A stretch of 64,000 bases of DNA from Isoetes taiwanensis. Lineage: Eukaryota > Streptophyta > Lycopodiopsida > Isoetales > Isoetaceae. How positions within the stretch are numbered: position 1 is the first letter of the stretch; every line of letters starts with the position of its first letter. The position numbers and the translations under genes were made by a program. The stretch spans positions 188,001 to 252,000 of the forward strand of contig JAJEKV010000241.1 in assembly GCA_021234155.1 (NCBI GenBank), written 5' to 3'. The notes under the pieces were generated by a model. That model was given only the letters and a program-made list of their open reading frames with translations, did not search any database and was not told where the DNA came from. Positions 1 to 12,230 of this stretch are shown in pieces.

Positions 1-962
1 TCTCCGTTAAATTTAAATGTACAAGACATTCATTCTATTTTAATACTGTCACTTCAGAACAAAATTTCCATTGCTTAAATACTATTGAATCTTCCATCTT
101 TAGTTCTTCTTTCTCAACCAACTATACATAAAAATTATTGAACTTGCATGAGCTTATAGGAAAAAAGGGCAGTGCTTATGAATCAGGAATCAAGAAATGT
201 AGTGACTGAACCTAGTAAATGATCTTCATGCACATACGTACTGAAAACAATGTGCATAAATTTGTACCTTATTCCAACAGGTCGAGACCAAATCAAGAGC
301 ATATTTATCAGGGCATGAAAGGTTCATGCTTAGATCTTCCATTCTGCAAAGAAGGAACAATCAGAACAACATTCGAAATTAATTATTTCAACTGACCACC
401 TGCTTGTATTTTGCCAAAGAATCTGCCAAACAATGGCTTTAAAATGCCATGGTTCTACGATCAAAACCATTTCTTAATTTTTGTAGGCCTATTAGAGTCT
501 CTTTAACTCACTTACACTGAAAAATATTACCACCAAGACCAGAGTCTCTTTAACTCACTTACACTGAAAAATATTACCACCAAGACCCGCTCATTCACTC
601 CAACTGCGTAAGAGGCTAGCATGTTGCAAAGCAAAAATATCAGAACTACAGGTCCCATTGGACCTCAATTGAAAATTACAGAACATATTTTCCAAAATGA
701 GACTAAAAGAATTGTATTTTGAAAGGTCTTAAGATATGCAGTACATACATATTGACAAGGCTGGCAGAATTCTCCATGAGCTCCAAACTATTTCACTACT
801 GTAAAACACATAAAATATATTAGTTGAACTAACTACCTATATCTTCTGTAGTTGCCAAGATATAAGAATAGATGCCGATTAGGGCACGTACATAAGGTAG
901 AATGTTTGGCAGAATGTTTGTAAAAGACTGTCCTTATTCCTTGCTCATGATGCCATTAGGCA

Positions 963-1197
963 TTAAACCATATACAACACCATGCACGATATCTGCATCA
1001 ATTCGCCATACACAGAACCTAGAAATAGGATGCTCAGTATATTCAAGCCAGTTAGATTCCTTACCTGTGCTAAACGCCAACCTCCGCCCTTCAACGCCTA
1101 CAGCAGGAGATAACCAGACCGCCCAAAAAATAGATGACTTGTTTGCCAATGATGAAGCAAGTTGAAGAAGCCAAGCTTCATACAACCCGATACCCAC
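963..1197 (-). pseudogene. Unidentified two-exon gene fragment inside duplicated block A
   Basis: On the minus strand an open stretch (GIGLYEAWLLQLASS...) runs from about 1197 to 1065 and ends at a consensus donor (CAG/GTAAGG). An acceptor (TTTCTAG) at 1019-1020 opens a second piece. It joins in phase and ends at TAA (963-965). The predicted tail is hydrophobic and tryptophan-rich. I do not recognise the family. In copy B (about 12000-12230) the second exon is frameshifted where CAG has become CG, so copy A looks closer to the original. It could be a gene fragment captured by a transposon. The splice sites are inferred by eye. Confidence 0.35.
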
Positions 1198-1777
1198 CCC
1201 TCAGTCATGTTTCTTTTGACAGCTCGAATCTAATCAACAGTTACTTTTCAATGAAAAGCTGACATCAAAATCGACCGATTATCAAGGGCTTGTTGGGCAC
1301 ACGATCAAAGAACTCAAATCCGCCAACAAACTGTGATCAAGTATTGCCAAAGACAAACAACTCTCGCAATTCGCCAAAGAGGGATGCTGCTCCATGAATC
1401 TGCTTCAAGAATGTGCATATCTGGCTGAAAAAAGCAAATGGATAAAAGCACGTTGTGGTGTTCCAATTCGGTTGTCCCCCCCGTGGACGATAAAAGTAAC
1501 TTCCTTCCTTCCTTCCTTCCTGTCCCCCCAAAATGTGGCGTTGCATCCGCCACTTTTGTGGTATGAAAGTATAATTATGCAATTGATATGGAAAGCACAA
1601 AAGAAACACAAAGTCAGATTAGTTACCTCAAAGAATTCGATCTCTTCAACCCTGCATCAACAAAGATAGTTATACACTTATTCCTGTAATCTGGTATTGC
1701 TCCATACTGGATCCTCCATCCAATGCCAAGCCTGCAATTAAGAGTACTCCTAGAAGATAGCTGAAGAAAAGTGGAAA

Positions 1778-2050
1778 TTGCAAATTTCCTATATGCAGCA
1801 TCTTAGCAGTGGAACTCCAATAGTACAGAGTTTTTGGTTGTTCAAGGTGAATGGTTATGTTTTGAACAGGGAAGTTGTTATACTTCTTGATGATGGTTCC
1901 ACACATGATTTCATTTCTAGCAGTTTGGTGGAGAAGTTGAAACTTCCTATGTTTGATTTACCTAATGCTGTCATAATGGTATAGGGATTGAATGGATCAC
2001 ATGAATCTTGTCATAAATTTGTCTGTGCACCAATCCAGATAGGAGAATAG
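1778..2050 (+). pseudogene. Retropepsin-like domain remnant, copy A
   Basis: The frame reads VILLDDGSTHDFISSSLVEKL, interrupted by one in-frame stop at 1982-1984 and then continuing in frame to about 2049. The LxDxGSTHxFI core is the signature of retropepsin-like proteases found in Ty3/gypsy Pol and in plant RVP_2-type proteins. The catalytic motif reads D-D-G instead of the usual D-S/T-G. No reverse transcriptase or integrase follows, so this is a fragment of a retroelement. The same fragment with one substitution is at 12727-12999. Confidence 0.6.
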
Positions 2051-2320
2051 AAAGAGACAAGAGCTATGATGGTAGCACCTTTGGGTTCAGTGGATATTAT
2101 TTAAGAATGGAGTCCCAACTTGTGGGGGAAATTCTAATTTCAAAAACTAAAATTCAAATTCCTATTCTTTGGCCCCTTCCTGTTCTTTGGCTCCCTCCCT
2201 GCTGCAAGCTCCAATCCATTGTGGATATGGATGTCAATGAGGTAATATATCCACAAACCGGCATTTTAGACAGGAGAAAACGAAGAAGAACCAAGGAAGA
2301 AGAAATGTTGAAGAAAAGAC

Positions 2321-4324
2321 TATCTCTCCCGTGTCTCTACAGTTTAATTCGGTGATGTTTTCTTCGTGCCATTTCCCTTTCTGTTGGTTTTCCTTGTGGC
2401 TGCCACAAGAATCGACTGCACAGAGATGGTTTTTTGGCTCTACAGTTTGGGCTATCCAGAACCGGCTGCAAGTGACGGTCCTAGAGTTTATTTTTGTGCC
2501 ACTGCAGATTCGGCCACCAGAGACGGTTCCTGCATTTTTGGGTCTTGCTTTCGGATTTTGGCTCTTGCTCATCGGGATCCATGTGCATATTTTCTTTTTG
2601 TGCTTTCTGGTCACTCAGACTTGGCCTTTTCCGTGCAACCCATTTTATTAGAGTTTGTGTTCTGCATTGAGGTGTGGGCTGGTGATTTATGCCAAGAAGC
2701 ACAGACCAACTTCGGCTTCATTATTTCTGGGAGCAATTAGGCTTAAGTTTCATGAATTTCTATCAGCGGCATGGGTTTGAAAGGATACAAAGATTTCGTG
2801 GAAATGGTGCCGAATCGAGGTCTTCAGTGGGAAACAAAGAGAACACTGAAGGGCAACTTTGCACTCCACCAACTGGATATGGAGATTGGTATAGATAGAA
2901 AAATGAAAACAAAGAAACTTTAAGATTGGTAGAATGTGCTATGCTTCTTCGCCACATCTTTGTTTGGCTTATTTTTCTCAGCACCTTGCTCTGTTTGGAG
3001 AGGCTCCCCATCTCATGGAAGATTTCACCACAGGCAATGGGAGGTTTGCTTACATCATTTGTCATGGCAAGAGCTGGCAACATTTACTTTGCAACAAAGA
3101 TGGCAAGAATTTGTCTTTATGATCCTAAGTGTGGCTATGTCCTTCAAGTCTATATAATTGAAATGAAGTTAGTATATATTTGAAGAGCATGGCTTTTCGT
3201 GGTATGAAGAACATATGAGCGGGATAGCTTCCATATTTAACCCGTGTTCAGCCGCATAGTGGAGAGCAATTTTGGGACAGCTTTTTGGAATACTTTCATT
3301 CATAAGTATGCCAAGGTGGTAGTTGAATGAAGCAAAGAAGGTCTTTGTTCTACGCTCCGGTTGCACTAGACGATTGCACGGTTTTGATTTGTTGTACCTC
3401 AAGTTGTTTGGATTTATGTTACCTCAAAATTATTGTTTTGTGTTCCCGAATTTTTAAATGCGATACAAACCGTCACGGCAAGGCCGTCTTGTTACATTCA
3501 CATAGCGGCCAAAGATTATTTGTGTTCATTAGCATGTCCAAGATTGGTTGCTTACGTTGGGAACCAGTTATTGGTGGAGTTGTTTGAGGAGATGGACATG
3601 TTTAGAATTTGTGATATCAAGTTGGGTACTGTTCATTGGTAGAGTGGTGCTAAGATCGATGGTGGATCAAATTTGTGGTTAATCAAGCATAACGATTCTA
3701 TCTAAAGCCACGGAACAAAGATTTGATGACTATTTCCGGATAAGCATTCTTACCGCATTTCTTCTTTTTTGATAATAAGTGTTTTGGTTACTTTTATAGC
3801 GTGCATTTCTTAACCTAGCTTTACCGCGACCATGGCTTCTTAAGACATATATCTCTTGGTTATTTGCAAGCGTATCTTACTATGAGTTATTTTCTCCAAT
3901 TTCCTCTACTTTCTATAGCTTTTGCAACATGGTGGAGGTGAAGGAGGAGATTGCACTTGCTCAAGTTGGTAATATTTGTGCAGGTTTTGATTTTGGAAAG
4001 ACCATATAGAACAATATGTACTGTTGGAAGGTTTCCTGATATTTGATAATTCCTTTTATGATGACCTGGTTTTGGACTCCTCTTTGAAGAAGAGATGGAA
4101 TTATTGGTATTTTAGTTGATAGATAGCAAGAGAGTCTGTCATATGTGCCAATGATTTCATATTTGATCCTATGCCTAACTTCCAGATACTTTCTTCAACC
4201 TATTTTAAGCTATGGATAGTTTGTTTTGGCTAGCATGCAAGAAATTGATCAACAATAGAGCTCTGTGTTAGAATTGTCTAGGCCTTCTTATGGTGTTTCA
4301 GAGAAGTTCCTTCCTCCTCGGATA
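2321..4324. other. No gene recognised
   Basis: This stretch follows the break of the duplicated block. Reading frames are short and change every few tens of codons. A few (around 2370-2740, 2930-3180 and 3430-3640) look like decayed coding DNA because residues are non-random across adjacent frames, but I could not match them to a family. No RNA gene or terminal repeat is visible. Confidence 0.4.
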
Positions 4325-4855
4325 GATGGCTACAAGACTGTGTATTGGGCATGTTGATGTGATGGAGATTTATCCTCAGATGGCGCTGTATGGTTCTAGA
4401 TTTTTACAACCTTAGGTGGTATTATCCTTTGTTTTTCCTTGCTTGATTTCCTTTTACAAAACAGAAAATCTTGATTGGGACAATTGCCATATTTGAACAG
4501 AGATTGCATTTGCCATGTGGAGTTTCTTGTATCCTCTGGTCATTCCAAAGATTTTGTACAACTATAAACACGGGTTGATACCCTTTTGGAGATGGCTACA
4601 AGACTGTGTATTGAGCATGTTGATGTGATGGAGATTTATCCTCGGATGGTATTTGTAGAGTTCTAGAATTTACAACCTTAGGTGGTATTATCCTTTGTTT
4701 TTCCTTCCTTGATTTCTTTACAAAACAAAAAATCTTGATTGGGACAAATTGCCATATTTGAACAGAGATTGCATTTGCCATGTGGAGTTTCTTGTATCCT
4801 CTGGTTATTCCAGTATTTCGTACAACTATAAACCTGGGTTGATACCCTTTTTGGA
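4325..4855. repeat. Tandem duplication, two units of about 266 bp
   Basis: Unit 1 (4325-4590) and unit 2 (4591-4855) both begin GATGGCTACAAGACTGTGTA and end in GATACCCTTTTGGA or close to it. They share most bases with scattered substitutions and small indels. No coding potential is apparent. The divergence suggests the duplication is not very recent. Confidence 0.8.
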
Positions 4856-6225
4856 TGAAGGCCTCTGGTTGCATTGCCTCCCGATACCGACAACAAAATG
4901 GTCATTTGAATGTTCAGCGCCTAGTTGGGCAATGTAATACAAAAGATCTTCCCTTTTTCTTTAGGTTAGTAGTGACCCAAATTATATGCTAGGTATTTTG
5001 AGTGAAAAGACGGTGCTATTATTTGTTTGTATTTCCATTAAGATGTTTTCTTAAAATAAAACAAATTGCTTGGGCCTATAACGCTCACTAGAGAGAGAGC
5101 AACTTCTATACATAAGAGGTTTAACAAACTTCCCATAAAAATTGATGCTATTGGGAAACAAAAACGCAAGTATTGGGAATAGAAAAACTAAAACAAATAT
5201 ATTAAAGGCATGAGATAAGGCACAAGACGGGGCATATGTCAAACCATTACCAACGTTCCTTATGGAGCACACATTTAAGTTGACAACACATAAATGGAGG
5301 CCGCGACTAAATACAAATTACATTAAGCAAGTTTGTCCTCGTCCTTGTAGAATATGTATATATATTTTATTTTGTGGCACGTCTGCACAAATACGAGTTG
5401 AGGCTTTGAAGCAAATTTAAGCTATCCAAATTGCAACCAAATAAGATTTCTGTGCATGTGGAGGGCGCTCGAATCGTTGAATTTGGTCTATGGTCTCTGA
5501 GATGTGAAGTGACAATTCAATCTTAGGACCAACATGTGGAGGTTACATTACACGTGGAGGCTAGTATATGGTTGGTTGTATTTTTAGACCAAAATAATTA
5601 TACTTTTCCGCTTGCATTGCTGAAACACTCAAATTATTATAAGAACTAAATTCCTAAGCGAAGTAACCAAACGTGCTTTTGACTAGTTTTTTATTTGGGT
5701 CTCAACCGAACACGGGAACAATCCAGAAGATTCCCAACATCAACATGGAAAGGGGGTCGCAATTTGTTGCTAAAAGTGAATCTTGTGTTGCCACGTGGCA
5801 CACCCTACAATCGGGAATGGAAAAGGGGAGGCCAATTCCGTGGATCTAAATTGTGACAGCCTACAATCGATTACTGAACAAAATAATAAACAATTTTTAA
5901 CTCAGTTTTACACTGCACAAGTTCTTCTGAACCAAGTTTTTAGAAATGCAGAAGTTTTACTCAACAAGCTTTGCTGAACAAGTTTTTACACCTTCCAGCA
6001 GAAACATCATAGCTTCTCACAGCATAAACATCCAGCATCATTTGAAAAAAAAACTTTTGCTTGTGCTAGCCATGCATTCACTCAGTTGCAGAAAAAAGAA
6101 GAGCAGTTGGGCCTCTCTCATGGTTCTTCTGATGAGGCAAGGTCATGATCCTGCGGCTCTGTGGCTTTTGGTCGGAGTACAAGTCCTTCTGGAAGGATAT
6201 TTTCTCAAAAGTCTCCATACAGAGG
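4856..6225. other. No gene recognised
   Basis: AT-rich DNA with only short frames. An 87-bp stretch around 5783-5870 and the region 5946-6380 contain open frames but no domain I recognise. I see no structural RNA or clear transposon terminus. Confidence 0.4.
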
Positions 6226-6870
6226 ATACAAAGGGAATGAAGAGGATCTGCCAAGATGGATACAAAGGAAATGAAGAGGATCAGCCAAGTCTACTCGGAA
6301 CTAAAGCCATTTCTGCATATTGCAACCTGCATGCAAAAGAAATTAGATTTGAAAGCATAAAAAGAAGAAGCATAGCATAAGAAATCGTTATACCTTCCTT
6401 TTCGTCAAGAACAGAGGATCTACCTCAGTTCGGCCAGAAAATCTCCATAAAGAAACAAAAACATTAAATAATAGGGTGAGCACCACATTTATACCTTCAT
6501 TTTCCTCAAGAACAGAGGATATGGCGCAGGTTTGGCCAGAACAAAGGATATGGCGCAGGTTCGGCCAGGAAACGAAGAGGATACGGCAAGATTGGTGGCC
6601 GACAGAGGGCTTTCATCAGCTGGAAGTCGCATTACAGCCAAGCTTAGCCGAAACTAAAGTCATATTCTGCACATTATGACCTGCATGCAAGAAAAATTAG
6701 ATTTGAAAGCATAAAATAAAGAAAAATCACTCTAAACACATAAGAAATCAGTATACCTTTATTTTCCTCAAGAACAGAGGATCTGAACTCTCATTCTCGC
6801 AGAACAACGAAGATTCGACCAGAAAATCTCCACAAAGAAACAAAAACACTGAATAATAGAGCGAGCGCCA
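6226..6870. repeat. Degenerate tandem repeat with CAAGAACAGAGGAT core
   Basis: The phrase TCAAGAACAGAGGAT recurs near 6405, 6508 and 6767. It is followed at variable distance by GGCCAGAAAATCTCC and then by an AAGAAACAAAAACA run (about 6432 and 6812). The flanking phrase AAAGCATAAAA occurs at 6352 and 6706. The units are about 100 and 260-355 bp apart, so the array is irregular. The ORFs here are by-products of the repeat. Confidence 0.65.
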
Positions 6871-7136
6871 TAGCCGCTCGGCGCTAGAGGATGCAAGTAG
6901 GCCAGCGCCATAGGCGTCGAGCCGCATGCGCGTCCAGCGCCATCGCCAAACCTCCACCAAGAAGAAAAAACTACTGGAAAAAAATTGCTCCCCCTTTCTA
7001 TGTGGTGGGCCGAGAGCGGGTCACCGGACCGGAACGTGGGACCAATGACCATACCCCCATACGTCAAATCCAAACCCCTATTTGTAAATCCTATAATTAA
7101 AGAATACAGATGGTAGAAAAATACATAAGGTGTAGA

Positions 7137-7330
7137 TAACGCCCTGGCCTGAGGGCATTATTGAAAGGAAAAATTTGAGGGCCATGTGGCTATGGCCAAA
7201 ATAGCGAGGGTGTGCGTGCAGCAGTGCATGCCCGAGCCATTTTGGCCATAGCCATATGGCCCAAAAAGAATTTGTCAGTAACGCCCGAGCCCCGAGGGCC
7301 AGGGCATTATCGCCCTTAACGCCCTGGTTC
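7137..7330. repeat. Palindromic segment with 24-bp arms
   Basis: The left arm (7179-7202, GGGCCATGTGGCTATGGCC...) is repeated inverted at 7239-7262 with one mismatch and a 36-bp loop. Outside the arms, phrases built on AACGCCCTGG and GAGGGC recur in direct and inverted form at 7137-7160 and 7278-7330. This could be a small foldback transposon. I did not find a clean target duplication. Confidence 0.7.
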
Positions 7331-7346
7331 GAGGCTTTACACTAAG

Positions 7347-7531
7347 TAATCCGGCAGAGAAGGCTCCTAGTTCTTGAGCGAGCCCCTTTTTTTTTGCTTT
7401 TTCAAGGAAAGTTGCTTGCAAAGGAAGCGAAGCTCTGTTGAATAATCCGGCAGAGAAGACTCCTAGTTTCTTAGCGAGCTCTTTTTTTCTTTTTCAGGAA
7501 AAGCTGCTTGCAAATGAAGGCAAGCTCTGTT
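7347..7531. repeat. Tandem duplication, units of about 96 and 89 bp
   Basis: Both units start TAATCCGGCAGAGAAG and continue through a T-rich run and GGAAA(A)G(T/C)TGCTTGCAAA to AAGCTCTGTT. Unit 1 is 7347-7442 and unit 2 starts at 7443. It lies just outside the 5' LTR of the gypsy element that begins at 7666. Confidence 0.8.
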
Positions 7532-7665
7532 CCATTCTAGCGGAGCTCCAGCGAAGCACAATGGTGCCATGAAAGCTCTGGCGAAGCACAATGAAGCCTT
7601 GATCCGGCAAAGGTCTAGCGAAGCCCTGTTATCTGTAAATAAGGCACAAACCATAAACCATAGCT

Positions 7666-9159
7666 TATGACGTTCTAGCATAACATACGGTCCGAATACA
7701 TATATTATACTGCCACGTCACACGTACATGTCACCATGGCAAGTACTTGAGAGCCGTAAAGAGTTGCGCCTAGGGGGCAACCTCGTATGTTGCACATGTA
7801 TATTAAACATATGCAATTAAACCCCTTGCCAAGTGGCAATACCCAACCTAACCCTAAAAGTTCATGTATAAGGAACAAAAGGGGAAACCCTAACCTTTTC
7901 CCATTTTTGCATTTTGGCTTCCCTGAGCCATTCCAGCCAAGGCAAGTTGCCATTCCGCATTGCAAGCGCCGCTGAGCCGCCTTTACATATTAGATTCATC
8001 AGGAGCAGTTGTCTTCAACAAGAACGAGGGCATGGACACGACTCGGGGAGCTGGAGCAAGCCAAGGATCAGGTAACCTGTGATTCTGTTGTGCAAAGCCG
8101 ACTCTTAGCCCGGGAATGAGCTAGGATAGTATGTTAGATCAGTCTTATCAGCTTGTAGATCCTAAGATCACCAGCTGTAACGAAGGAACCTAACCATGTA
8201 TGTTTAGATAAGATAGATTAGATCTTATTCAGTATCTCAGTTCTTTGATGATGATGATGTTCCATTCTATGCTTTCCTGTGTATGTGGGAAGGGGGTAGA
8301 GACCTTGAAGCCTTCAGTAGCAGATGATCCTAGATAACCTCATTAATTCCCAATTGATGCGGCCCGTGTACAAGAGCCCGCCTGGTTGTGGGTGGCGGGG
8401 CTAGACCGGTGGAATAAGGGGGACTTATCCCATCACTGACTGATCCCTCTGGTGTGTAAAGCCTACCGGGGATCTAAGCTGGCTACGCTTAATGGTTTGC
8501 CACTACGCGTGGGCAAGGCATGAGCTCGACACCTCTTGGGTGATGTATCATCTTCAATGAGGTTCAAGTCGAATACGGGCAGTTGCCCTCTAGCCGCCTG
8601 TGATGGGCATGTATGCTACTGGAGGGAAGGAGACTCTCCTCCTGCCTCATCGGGACTGGGGAGATGCAATCCAGCAGTAGCCCCTTCGGCTACGCACCCA
8701 GCAGGCTACAGTCCGGTCCCAAGACTCTTCAACCTACTCTGCAAAGTATGCACAGGAGGGGCGGATGGAGTGGACTACCCAACGGCCATGTTCTTATGCC
8801 ATCCCAATCCATTTGCCATGAATTCTATCTGCATTCACTTTTGGAGACCCAAGCCGTCAGTCGATCCCCCATGAGTCTGAGCCTTGGGTAGGATTCCCCT
8901 TATGTTGATGTTGCCACCCTTCGAGGTGGATATGTATGTTATTTGTTGCTATGTGCTCATGTTTGACGTGCTTCCGCAACTAGGTAGGTCTCGAGGGAGA
9001 CGGGATGAATGACACGTCCATTCTTCCCCATTGGATTCTTGACTGTTAGCAAGGATCTGATGTTAGGTGGACGGCCGCATGTCAGCCAAGGCGTTGGCAG
9101 GAGGGATGAACTTCGGTTCTATACGATGGGAGCATCGTATATGAGCAGGGGACGTCACA
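7666..9159 (+). mobile_element. 5' LTR of nested Ty3/gypsy element 1
   Basis: The right end ACGTCACA is the inverse of the left end TGTGACGT, seen intact in the partner LTR at 26593 and mutated here to TATGACGT. A tRNA-Met-type primer site follows at once. The stretch from about 7722 to 8197 reappears at 28541-29030 with roughly nine in ten bases matching. The length of about 1.49 kb is ordinary for a plant gypsy LTR. The open frames inside are not considered coding. Confidence 0.85.
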
Positions 9160-9160
9160 G

Positions 9161-9172
9161 TGATATCAGAGC
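9161..9172 (+). other. Primer binding site, tRNA-iMet type
   Basis: TGATATCAGAGC differs at one base from TGGTATCAGAGC, the plant initiator-Met primer site of many LTR retrotransposons. It lies one base after the LTR end, the usual position. Confidence 0.8.
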
Positions 9173-9299
9173 AATGATCTTGGAGGACCAGGATCGAGCA
9201 CTGGCCATTTCCCTAGTAGTACTAGCAGTCTAGATCTTCAGTCTTGGAGTTGAAATCCCAAGCATGAACCTCAAAAATTCGATGGTTTTTTCTACGCCC

Positions 9300-9760
9300 G
9301 ATTTGGGTTGGACTTTAGTGGAAACCTCCCCAACTTTCCATGGAAATCTCCCAAACTTTCCCTGGAAACTTCCCCATTTTCCTGGAAACCTCCCCAACTT
9401 TCCATGGAAACCTCCCCAACTTTCCATGTACGACCTGGGGAGGTTTCTACATTAGAAAACAAGGGAGGTTTCCATGGAAACCTCCCCAACTTTCTGGGCA
9501 TGACCTGTGGAGGTTTCCAATTAAGAAAACAAGGGAGGTTTCCAAGGAAAGATGGGGAGGTTTCCATTAAAAAAAAAAAAGCCTCTTTAAATTTGCACAA
9601 AGACCAAGATTTGCCCTCCCATGCATCTCGATTCTCGTGCGTTCCTCGTGCCTTTTAATGAGGTGGTTGCAAAAATTAATTACTATTTTTTTTATATAAA
9701 TATTTTATGGAAACCTCTCCAACTTTCCAAAGAAACTAGGGGAGGTTTCCACAAAATGTC
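9300..9760. repeat. Left subterminal array of GGAAACCTCCCC, both orientations
   Basis: About a dozen copies of GGAAACCTCCCCAAC or its complement occur here, some as close as 20 bp and many flanked by TTTCCATGG. The spacing is irregular and orientation flips near 9440, so long hairpins can form. Two outlying copies are at about 9708 and 9735. The same unit recurs at the other end of the element. Confidence 0.85.
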
Positions 9761-10662
9761 TAAAACCTCACGAAGTTTATCCTCCTAGAGAACTATTTCT
9801 TCAACAGCAAGGAGATCAACAAATTTGCAACCTGCAACTCAACAAAGTGTTGTTAAATGTATCCATATCCATATACATTCTATGGATCAATACTTCCTTT
9901 GGAAATCCTGTTTTCTCCCACCTCATGCTTATCTTATTTACATCCAATAGTTACTAACTAATACCTCTGAGCAGTATACTCTTGAAAATATAGCACTAAA
10001 TTACTTACTTTCTAAAAGACCAACTCAAGGCTTTAAACATTCTATTTGTTTACAAGATTTCACATATTACTATGCAATTCGATTAAAATAGTTGTTATTT
10101 GTTTTTGTACAAAAATGACACTAAAAACACAACACCCCACCTCCATAACATATTGTCAAAGCCCGACAACATCTTCGGGCACCATAATTAATAATAAATT
10201 GTATATATTTATCATTATGTTTTAACAATCATAACATTGGGCACTTAAAGAGACATGAGGCCGCAAAACATTGCACTTGTTGATAAATGTTGGATGCTCA
10301 TTTTGAAAGTCTCCTTGGAAGGTTTAGACATGAAGCTTCTTGCCTTTCTAGTGGTAAAAACTCTGTTTACAATCATGCCAACCACATATTCTGACTCATT
10401 ACAGCAAAAATGGTATAACCAGCCCAAGGAACTTTAACATTCTTTATGCCCTTAAAACCCCAGCAAATCATGGCCTAAAACATCAACACACTTTGCTGAA
10501 AACAACACGTTTGATATTTTTCATTTGGATTTCTAAAAGATAAAGCTTCCATCCACAACTATCAGAACTACAGATCTTCATTAGCAAATGCAATGTAGAT
10601 ATATGATCTTATCTAGATGTATCTTGTTTAGTAACTTTAGTATAAGGAAGCTCCATTGCACC

Positions 10663-10809
10663 TCAGCTAAAGAACTCAGATAAGGACATATCCGTTGAAT
10701 GTGAAAAGAGAAGACCAATGCTACGGGTGAAGCCCAATGCTACTGCAGAACCCAAGTAATTGACTACTCTGGTAGCTTCAGAAGCAAGAGGTTTTGCACT
10801 TGTACCCAT
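10663..10809 (-). CDS. Possible terminal exon, 48 codons, unknown protein
   Basis: On the minus strand a consensus acceptor (CTGCAG) stands directly before ATG at 10807-10809. The frame MGTSAKPLASEATRVVNYLG... runs 48 codons to TGA at 10663-10665. It contains a hydrophobic stretch (VVNYLGSAVALGF) that could be a membrane segment. I do not recognise it. It lies inside the 10-kb element, upstream of duplicated block B, and may be the last exon of a captured or element-encoded gene. Confidence 0.35.
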   Translation of the reverse strand: MGTSAKPLASEATRVVNYLGSAVALGFTRSIGLLFSHSTDMSLSEFFS

Positions 10810-11999
10810 CTGCAGAAATGACAAGGTTAGATAGCAATATCTTTAATAACTAGTTATCAAAGCTCAAATTATTAGAGCGCATCAATTGATAGAAATCTTG
10901 AACTTAAAAAACATGAAATGAGAGACTAGCAGGCATCTCGTAATATCTCCTCCTAATATTCCTTAAACGTGCATGGTCCATAGGCCAATCCATGGATGTA
11001 ATATGCTATTCTAATCTTGCACGCTTGCATAATCCAATTACTCTCCGTTAAATTTAAATGTACAAGACATTCATTCTATTTTAATACTGCCACTTCAGAA
11101 CAAAATTTCCATTGCTTAAATACTATTGAATCTTCCATCTTTAGTTCTTCTTTCTCAACCAACTATACATAAAAATTATTGAACTTGTATGAGCTTATAG
11201 GAAAAAGGGCGATGCTTATGAATCGAGGAATCAAGAAATGTAGTGATCGAACCTAGTAAATGATCTTCATGCACATACGCATCGAAAACAATGTGCATAA
11301 ATTTGTACCTTATTCCAACAGTCGAGACCAAACCAAGAGCATATTTATCGGGCATGAAAGGTTCATGCTTAGATCTTCCGTTTCGCAAAGAAGGAACAAT
11401 AACAACATTCAAATTAATTATTTCAACCCGACCACCGCTTGTATTTTGCCAAAGAATCGCCAAACAATGGCTTTAAAATGCCATGGTTCTACGATCAAAA
11501 CCATTTCTTAATTTTTGTAGGCCTATCGAGTCTCTTTAACTCACTTACACGAAAAATATTACCACCAAGACCGTAGTCTCTTTAACTCACTTACACCGAA
11601 AAATATTACCACCAAGACCCGCTCATTCACTCCAACTGCAGAAGAGGCTAGCATGTTGCAAAGCAAAAATATCGTAACTACTGAGGTCCCATTGGACCTC
11701 AATTGAAAATTACGTAACATATTTTCCAAAATGAGACTAAAAGAATTGTATTTTGAAAGGTCTTAAGATATGCAAGACATACATATTGACAAGGTCGGGC
11801 GTAATTCTCCATGAGCTCCAAACTATTTCACTCTCAGAAACACATAAAATATATTAGTTGAACTAACTACCTATATCTTCAGAGTTGCCAAGATATAAGA
11901 ATAGATGCCGATTAGGGCACGTATATAAGGTAGAATGTTTGGCGTAATGTTTGTAAAAGATCTGTCCTTATTCCTTGCTCATGATGCCATTAGGCATTA

Positions 12000-12230
12000 A
12001 ACCATATACAACACCATGCACGATATCGCATCAATTCGCCATACACGTAACCTAGAAATAGGATGCTCAGTATATTCAAGCCAGTTAGATTCCTTACCTG
12101 TGCTAAACGCCAACCTCCGCCCTTCAACGCCTACAGCAGGAGATAACCAGACCGCCCAAAAAATAGATGACTTGTTTGCCAATGATGAAGCAAGTTGAAG
12201 AAGCCAAGCTTCATACAACCCGATACCCAC
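12000..12230 (-). pseudogene. Copy B of the unidentified two-exon fragment
   Basis: The first exon (about 12230-12098, GIGLYEAWLLQLASS...) is identical in protein to copy A and keeps the CAG/GTAAGG donor. In the second exon GATGCAGATATC has become GATGCGATATC, which shifts the frame. This is either true decay or a sequence error. Confidence 0.35.

Larger units (their letters stand above)
1..2320. repeat. Duplicated block, copy A (left end outside window)
   Basis: This block is nearly identical to 11042-13936. Matching starts at the first base of the window, so the true left end lies outside it, and stops sharply at 2320/13936. Relative to copy B it lacks a 670-bp insertion after 2055, and it keeps two short segments that copy B lacks (about 1203-1245 and about 1487-1524). 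From about 1060 rightward the copies differ at only a handful of bases. Left of that they differ at many CTG/CAG-type sites. Copy B lies inside a 10-kb inverted-repeat element, so copy A may be part of a second, truncated copy of that element. Confidence 0.9.

Noticed and set aside
8536-8891. 112- and 92-codon plus-strand frames
   Set aside because: They lie inside the 5' LTR, which is non-coding in this class of elements, and neither frame matches any domain.
9300-9570. CRISPR-like spaced repeats (GGAAACCTCCCC)
   Set aside because: Units are short, occur in both orientations with irregular spacing, and the context is a plant transposon end.
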